This document shows positions 59,886 to 64,000 of a DNA stretch of 64,000 nt, piece after piece. The DNA comes from Sclerotinia nivalis (taxonomy: Eukaryota > Ascomycota > Leotiomycetes > Helotiales > Sclerotiniaceae): positions 744,001 to 808,000 of the forward strand of contig JAPEIS010000007.1 in NCBI GenBank assembly GCA_029531795.1, written 5' to 3'. Numbering within the stretch: position 1 is the stretch's first letter; every line of letters begins with the position of its first letter. The notes under the pieces were generated by a model. It was not told the origin of the DNA and ran no database searches. It saw only the letters and a list, made by a program, of their open reading frames with translations. The position numbers and the translations under genes are program-made.

Positions 59886-60204
59886 TTGACACTTTTGTGC
59901 GAATACTCATAGCAGAACATGGAGGATGATGTGTATGTATGCCCACGATCGGATGTTAGGAAGGAAGGAACGGCACGGTGACGACTGGGTTCATATGATT
60001 TCGACGAGGAGTTACTGATTACTACGACGGGATAGAGCAGATGAATATACACCTAGCATTGTTGTAATACTTAATCATAAGACGAGCATGGAATTTGAAT
60101 AGATACTTTGGTTTGGGAACCTTTTTTACACGTCTTGAAACGGGCAGCCTATGAGGCCGTGTTGTGATACAGTGCACTGTGTTCTTCTTGGTCAAATCTA
60201 TACA
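59886..60204. other. Convergent 3' region
   Basis: 319 bp between the SPT-subunit stop and the Mis6 stop. Probable 3' untranslated regions; nothing else seen. Confidence 0.6.
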
Positions 60205-62697
60205 CTATACAGCATTTCCTCTTGCAGCCATGAGATGCTTCATAGTGTTATACATTAATTCTCCAGCCCCAGGAAGACCTTTGCCCTCCAGATATCTTAA
60301 AACACCCAGTCGATAGTCCTGCCATGATATGGACAATCCGCCGTCATTTTCAAGTTTCTTCAATGATACTTGTGTTACTGGCCCAGCGTGTCTTATGTTG
60401 ATTTCATCCTCAGCCTGATCTTCTAACTCCCTCATGTATGTGATGGCATGATGACATGTCGCTGGTGAGCACGAAATACTGAATAGGGAACTCAATGAAA
60501 GGGATGTCTCCAGCTTGGAAATGTAAGAACTTAATGTCCCCATTGTCTGCTCCGGAAGTAAACAGCCTAGTGCGTTCACATCTGTTGTATAGAAAGCTCG
60601 TGATCTCCACAAACAATTGCAGATATCCATCAGAAAACCATTGAAGCGATTGACATATTCTTTGGGATATGATTGATTGCCTAGTGCAGTCGAGTTTATG
60701 CGCGGAGCTATGGCCACTTCGAAAGCTTTCTTGTAGAGGGCGAGGATGTTGCAAATGCGGGCGATTCCCGATAAGTTAGAGCTGAAGTAGAGGGTATAAA
60801 CGATTTGAGGTGGGGGAATAGCTATCCGAACTGTTGATGTTAGAGTTGGATGAGATATTAAGAATGCATTCGCTTCGTAGAAATCAAGGATAGTTGTGTG
60901 AGTGAAAACGCTCGAAGACTGTTGTAGTATTGCAACAGCTAGCTCATTGACGTGATTTACGAGAGCGAATATGTCTGTGCCGTAGTTTGATTGGCTTGGA
61001 GCTTGTGAGATTAGGCTGAGAGTCCACTGGCTGAGCACAGCTTTGTAAAATTTGAGGAGAGCAAGCTGTGACTCATGAGTGCCATCTATAACTGCATCTT
61101 CAATTAGGTAAAAGATTGTTTGGTGGAGGTCTAATGCTTAGTTAGTCCTGAATTTTTATTATGACGGGAGGTATACCATCGAAAGAACCAATACGAATAT
61201 AACTCAACAGCTCCAAGATCACATCACGGTTTGTAAAACCGTTCCAACTAGGCAGCAACGATTTCAAATAGGAAAGGCACGCCGAAGGCAGTATCTATAA
61301 TTGTTAGTAGAGCGAGTCAACATTGTTGGACTTTGACCAACCTTGGTAAACCTAGTATACCGCAGAATAACTTCCAGCATATCTGGTATCAGCCTCTCGG
61401 AGGACCGATCATTTTCAAGTTGATCCTCGAAAAAGGCCAGAAGCCAATAATCCATTCGTCGTCGCGTAGCCTCAGAAGACCTGAGATGCAGCACCTTTTG
61501 GAGCAAAGGGTCATGAATACCAGCCACCAATTGGTTTGGTAGTTCGATCTTCTCAAGCTTCTGGACAAACTCATCCACATCCTCAACCTCTTCTAGTGTA
61601 ATTGAAGTCTTGTAATTGGTTAGAAATGATAATGAGCTTAGGAACCAGCACTTACATCCTGAGCATACAACGTATGTACTTCGGGTAAAAATCCATGCTT
61701 CCTGTTTTTGACAGTCTTTCGTGACACGCGGAAGTTCCGATGGGTAGAGACAAGCTCCTCTTCCATCCTCCTGAGATGGTCTTCTTGTATCTCGCCGAGC
61801 CTTTCTCGCCATTCACGATTTGGATGCTGATGATATTAATACATGGTTTTAAACAAATATTTAGTGGAAATTTACCGTGAACACTGAAGCCCTTCCAGAA
61901 GTCACATCACCTACGATTACCTCCGGATAGTAATTTTTGTATACCCTCATAAGTCCTACCAGAGCCGGATCGTGGCCCGCCTTTCGTGTCCATTGCATTC
62001 TTAAAAGAAGTTAGCAAGCTGGCTAAATTAACTTGCTCCAACATACAATGCTTGTATCCTAAATGGCCGAACGTGTTTTCGGCGGGTGATGATGGACAGC
62101 ACGTGACACAGTTGTGACCTGGGTGAACGTTAGATGAGACGCGGACACGTGTGAAGTGGTAGACAATACCTGAGGGCGATGGTATCGAGTAAGTTGAATA
62201 GTACAGCGTAAAGCTGTGACAAAATCTTTTGATTCTCCAGAACATCATAGACCAGGACTATCCATTTTAACAACGCCGCCTGAGCTGCATAGGAAGGTTT
62301 GGCTTTTCCATGACCCAGGCTCCCTACTACTTTGATGACTATTGAATCTGGAACCTTGCTGGTTGGATAAAGATACTTGATCAAATTGCCAATGCTCACT
62401 TGATCAAGCTCGTTAGGAAGAGTGATGATATCAATAAGCTTTTCCAACGACGCGTTAGATAATCCATCTCCGTACGCTCTCGAGCATAGCCTATCAACGT
62501 GACTTGAAATCTTCACAGATCGTTGCTTTGCAGGAATGCGTGAAGCTGCATCAATAGTCAGTATCTCCTCATTCGCTGTCATAATTTTGTGGTAGGGCCT
62601 GTTATGGTCGCGTAAGTCGCGTGTAGATTTCCTTACCATTCTCTAAATCATCAAGAATATCATCGATATTCTGTTCTTCTCCTAAAGGACTCTCCAT
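60205..62697 (-). CDS. MIS6: Inner kinetochore protein Mis6/CENP-I (Ctf3), 716 aa, eight exons
   Basis: A CCAN subunit at centromeres, needed for correct CENP-A loading and chromosome segregation. Exons (minus) are 62697-62637, 62575-62170, 62118-62047, 61999-61876, 61826-61656, 61608-61342, 61294-61177 and 61136-60205; introns are 40-61 nt and all join in frame. Diagnostic stretches are ITLPNELDQVSIGNLIKYLY, KVVGSLGHGKAKPSYAAQAA, LLKWIVLVYDVLENQ, ITRRKHVRPFRIQAL (exon 3), VGLMRVYKNYYPEVIVGDVT and SGRASVFTHPNREWRERL across intron 4. The second half is alpha-helical (HEAT-like) with less conservation. The length is near that of S. pombe Mis6. The start ATG gives an acidic N-terminus (MESPLGEEQNIDDILDDLEN). 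One intron (61137-61176) is only 40 nt. Confidence 0.93.
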
Positions 62698-64000
62698 AGT
62701 CAGTGAATACTTGATTTGATATCTTCTTGTTATCTATTTGATTGCTTTGTGGAATTGTGATGTAGCATTCAGAAGTATACATGTTGCGTATTTTTGATGT
62801 TCTCGATTGTTGACCAGGAGGAGAAATCAAAAGACCGAGATGATATTATCCGGCCTACCTAGGTATTTCTTCTCGGACAGCTATATTATTGAAAGGGGAT
62901 CTATATACTTCACGGTTCTATGTTCTATTTATATTCGGAGATTATTTTGATTTAGTTGGGGAGGTTGAAAAGAGAACTAAAGACAGAATAGTATTTTTAG
63001 TTTATTTAAATACTCTTCTTTCATCGTCTATAAAGGCCAAAATATATCTACATCTATGTACATAGAAAGAGTTTATTTTATTATATTGAACTTATAGAAG
63101 TGCAATCTGAAAGATCTGATTTATTTAGTTAAAGAAAGAATTGAAATAGAAGAAAAGTAATATAATTTAGTCTAGATAAATATATACTTTTATATATATA
63201 TTCTAATTGGAAAAAGGAATATATATATTATAGGACTCTATCCGGTCTAATCAAAATACTTTGAAATGGAACAATATATTGATATTTTCAAATAATCTCG
63301 AAGAATGAATTGGGTCCAAATAGAGAGACCAACTAGCATATATAGAACTCCCTCCTCAGCCTTTTTGTGTTACCAAGAATGTGCGCGAAGACCGAAGACA
63401 GCTGATCCCTGACGACTCCTTTCGCGTTTACACACAGTGACCGCCCCAACCTCAAAATTATCCCTAATCGCAATCTACCATTCTCCTCCGCATCCCTTTG
63501 GATATCGAAAAGATTCAGCAAATCGGATAGCTTAAGATACCTTCTATCCTATCTCAATACCAACGACATTGGTAATTAGACCGCTAAGCCTGTATGTCTA
63601 GGCACATCTTATCCAAATCTAGCCATGACCACAATGCATGCGACGTCTTTTGATTCTGGGTGGGACTTCTCTGCCATATGATCTCTGGGCTTCAAGCTTC
63701 CATTATACACTGTTTTTAATACATTGCATCGCTTGTGAAGTCATTTCTCTTTGCCGGGCAACCGCACCATGTACTCAAGATGATTTCGTGTCGGTCTGGC
63801 TAAAAAGAACCATTTCTGTCGTCATGTAAGGGAATAGCGCTGACCGGTGCCACGCACGGAAAGCGTGCCAGCAAATGGATGTGTTCTATGGCAGACAGTC
63901 AATTGAAACTCTGCAACTCCGTCCTGGTTCAGGGGATAAATGGCAAGCATGTGTTGGCGTTGTACAGAATCTCTCCTTCGGAATGCCCGCGAGAAGCAGA
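62698..64000. other. Terminal intergenic region, no gene recognised
   Basis: Up to about 62900 it is the Mis6 upstream region. Between about 62930 and 63330 there is an AT-rich patch with TATATATA runs, possibly old RIP-hit sequence. From 63340 on the composition is ordinary. Open stretches of 62-63 codons (63333-63521 minus, 63638-63829 +) have no motif. A gene may begin beyond the right edge. Confidence 0.5.

Noticed and set aside
35823..62697. A biosynthetic gene cluster
   Set aside because: The genes are unrelated housekeeping functions; no polyketide, peptide synthetase or terpene core gene is present.

Overview
The window looks like nuclear DNA of a filamentous ascomycete, most likely a leotiomycete of the Botrytis/Sclerotinia group. 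The genes have short spliceosomal introns (about 40-120 nt) with GT..AG ends. The gene set is fungal (Mis6-type kinetochore protein, the long NAD-glutamate dehydrogenase, RPL7 with three exons). The left half carries C-to-T/G-to-A decay on both strands, as left by repeat-induced point mutation (RIP). The species is an inference.

Bases 1-33,900 are a gene-free, AT-rich island of nested, RIP-degraded transposons. The host is a Ty3/gypsy element on the + strand, called A1 here, whose 5' end lies outside the window. It survives in four pieces (7694-11029, 16815-17272, 24690-24810, 25847-26877). It is interrupted by: a Ty1/copia element E (1-7693, minus), which itself holds a TA-flanked inverted-repeat element (5084-6260); a second copia element D (11030-16814, minus, duplication CTAAT, two 207-bp LTRs); a full-length second copy of the same gypsy family, A2, in inverted orientation (17273-24689, duplication ACAAC, two 255-bp LTRs); and a TA-flanked element with long inverted arms (24811-25846), in which a solo LTR of the E family sits (25296-25679, duplication TATAA). 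A different gypsy element, C, with two 146-bp LTRs, follows at 27015-33891. No transposon reading frame is intact.

Bases 34,300-64,000 are ordinary gene-rich sequence. In order: kynureninase (minus), NAD-specific glutamate dehydrogenase (+), a short-chain dehydrogenase with doubtful ends (minus), mitochondrial Isa2 (+), ribosomal protein uL30/RPL7 (minus) with a box C/D snoRNA in its second intron, an Ats1/Kti13-like RCC1 protein (+), checkpoint clamp subunit Rad9 (minus), an F-box-like leucine-rich protein (+), an alpha/beta hydrolase (minus), a mitochondrial GGQ release-factor-like protein (minus), a small subunit of serine palmitoyltransferase (+) and Mis6/CENP-I (minus). They are unrelated housekeeping functions, not a cluster. 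RPL7/ATS1, RAD9/F-box and release factor/SPT-subunit are divergent pairs sharing 364-557 bp upstream regions.

Exon boundaries were deduced by reading frame and splice consensus and join in frame in every multi-exon model. No similarity search was possible, so names rest on recognised motifs and family knowledge.
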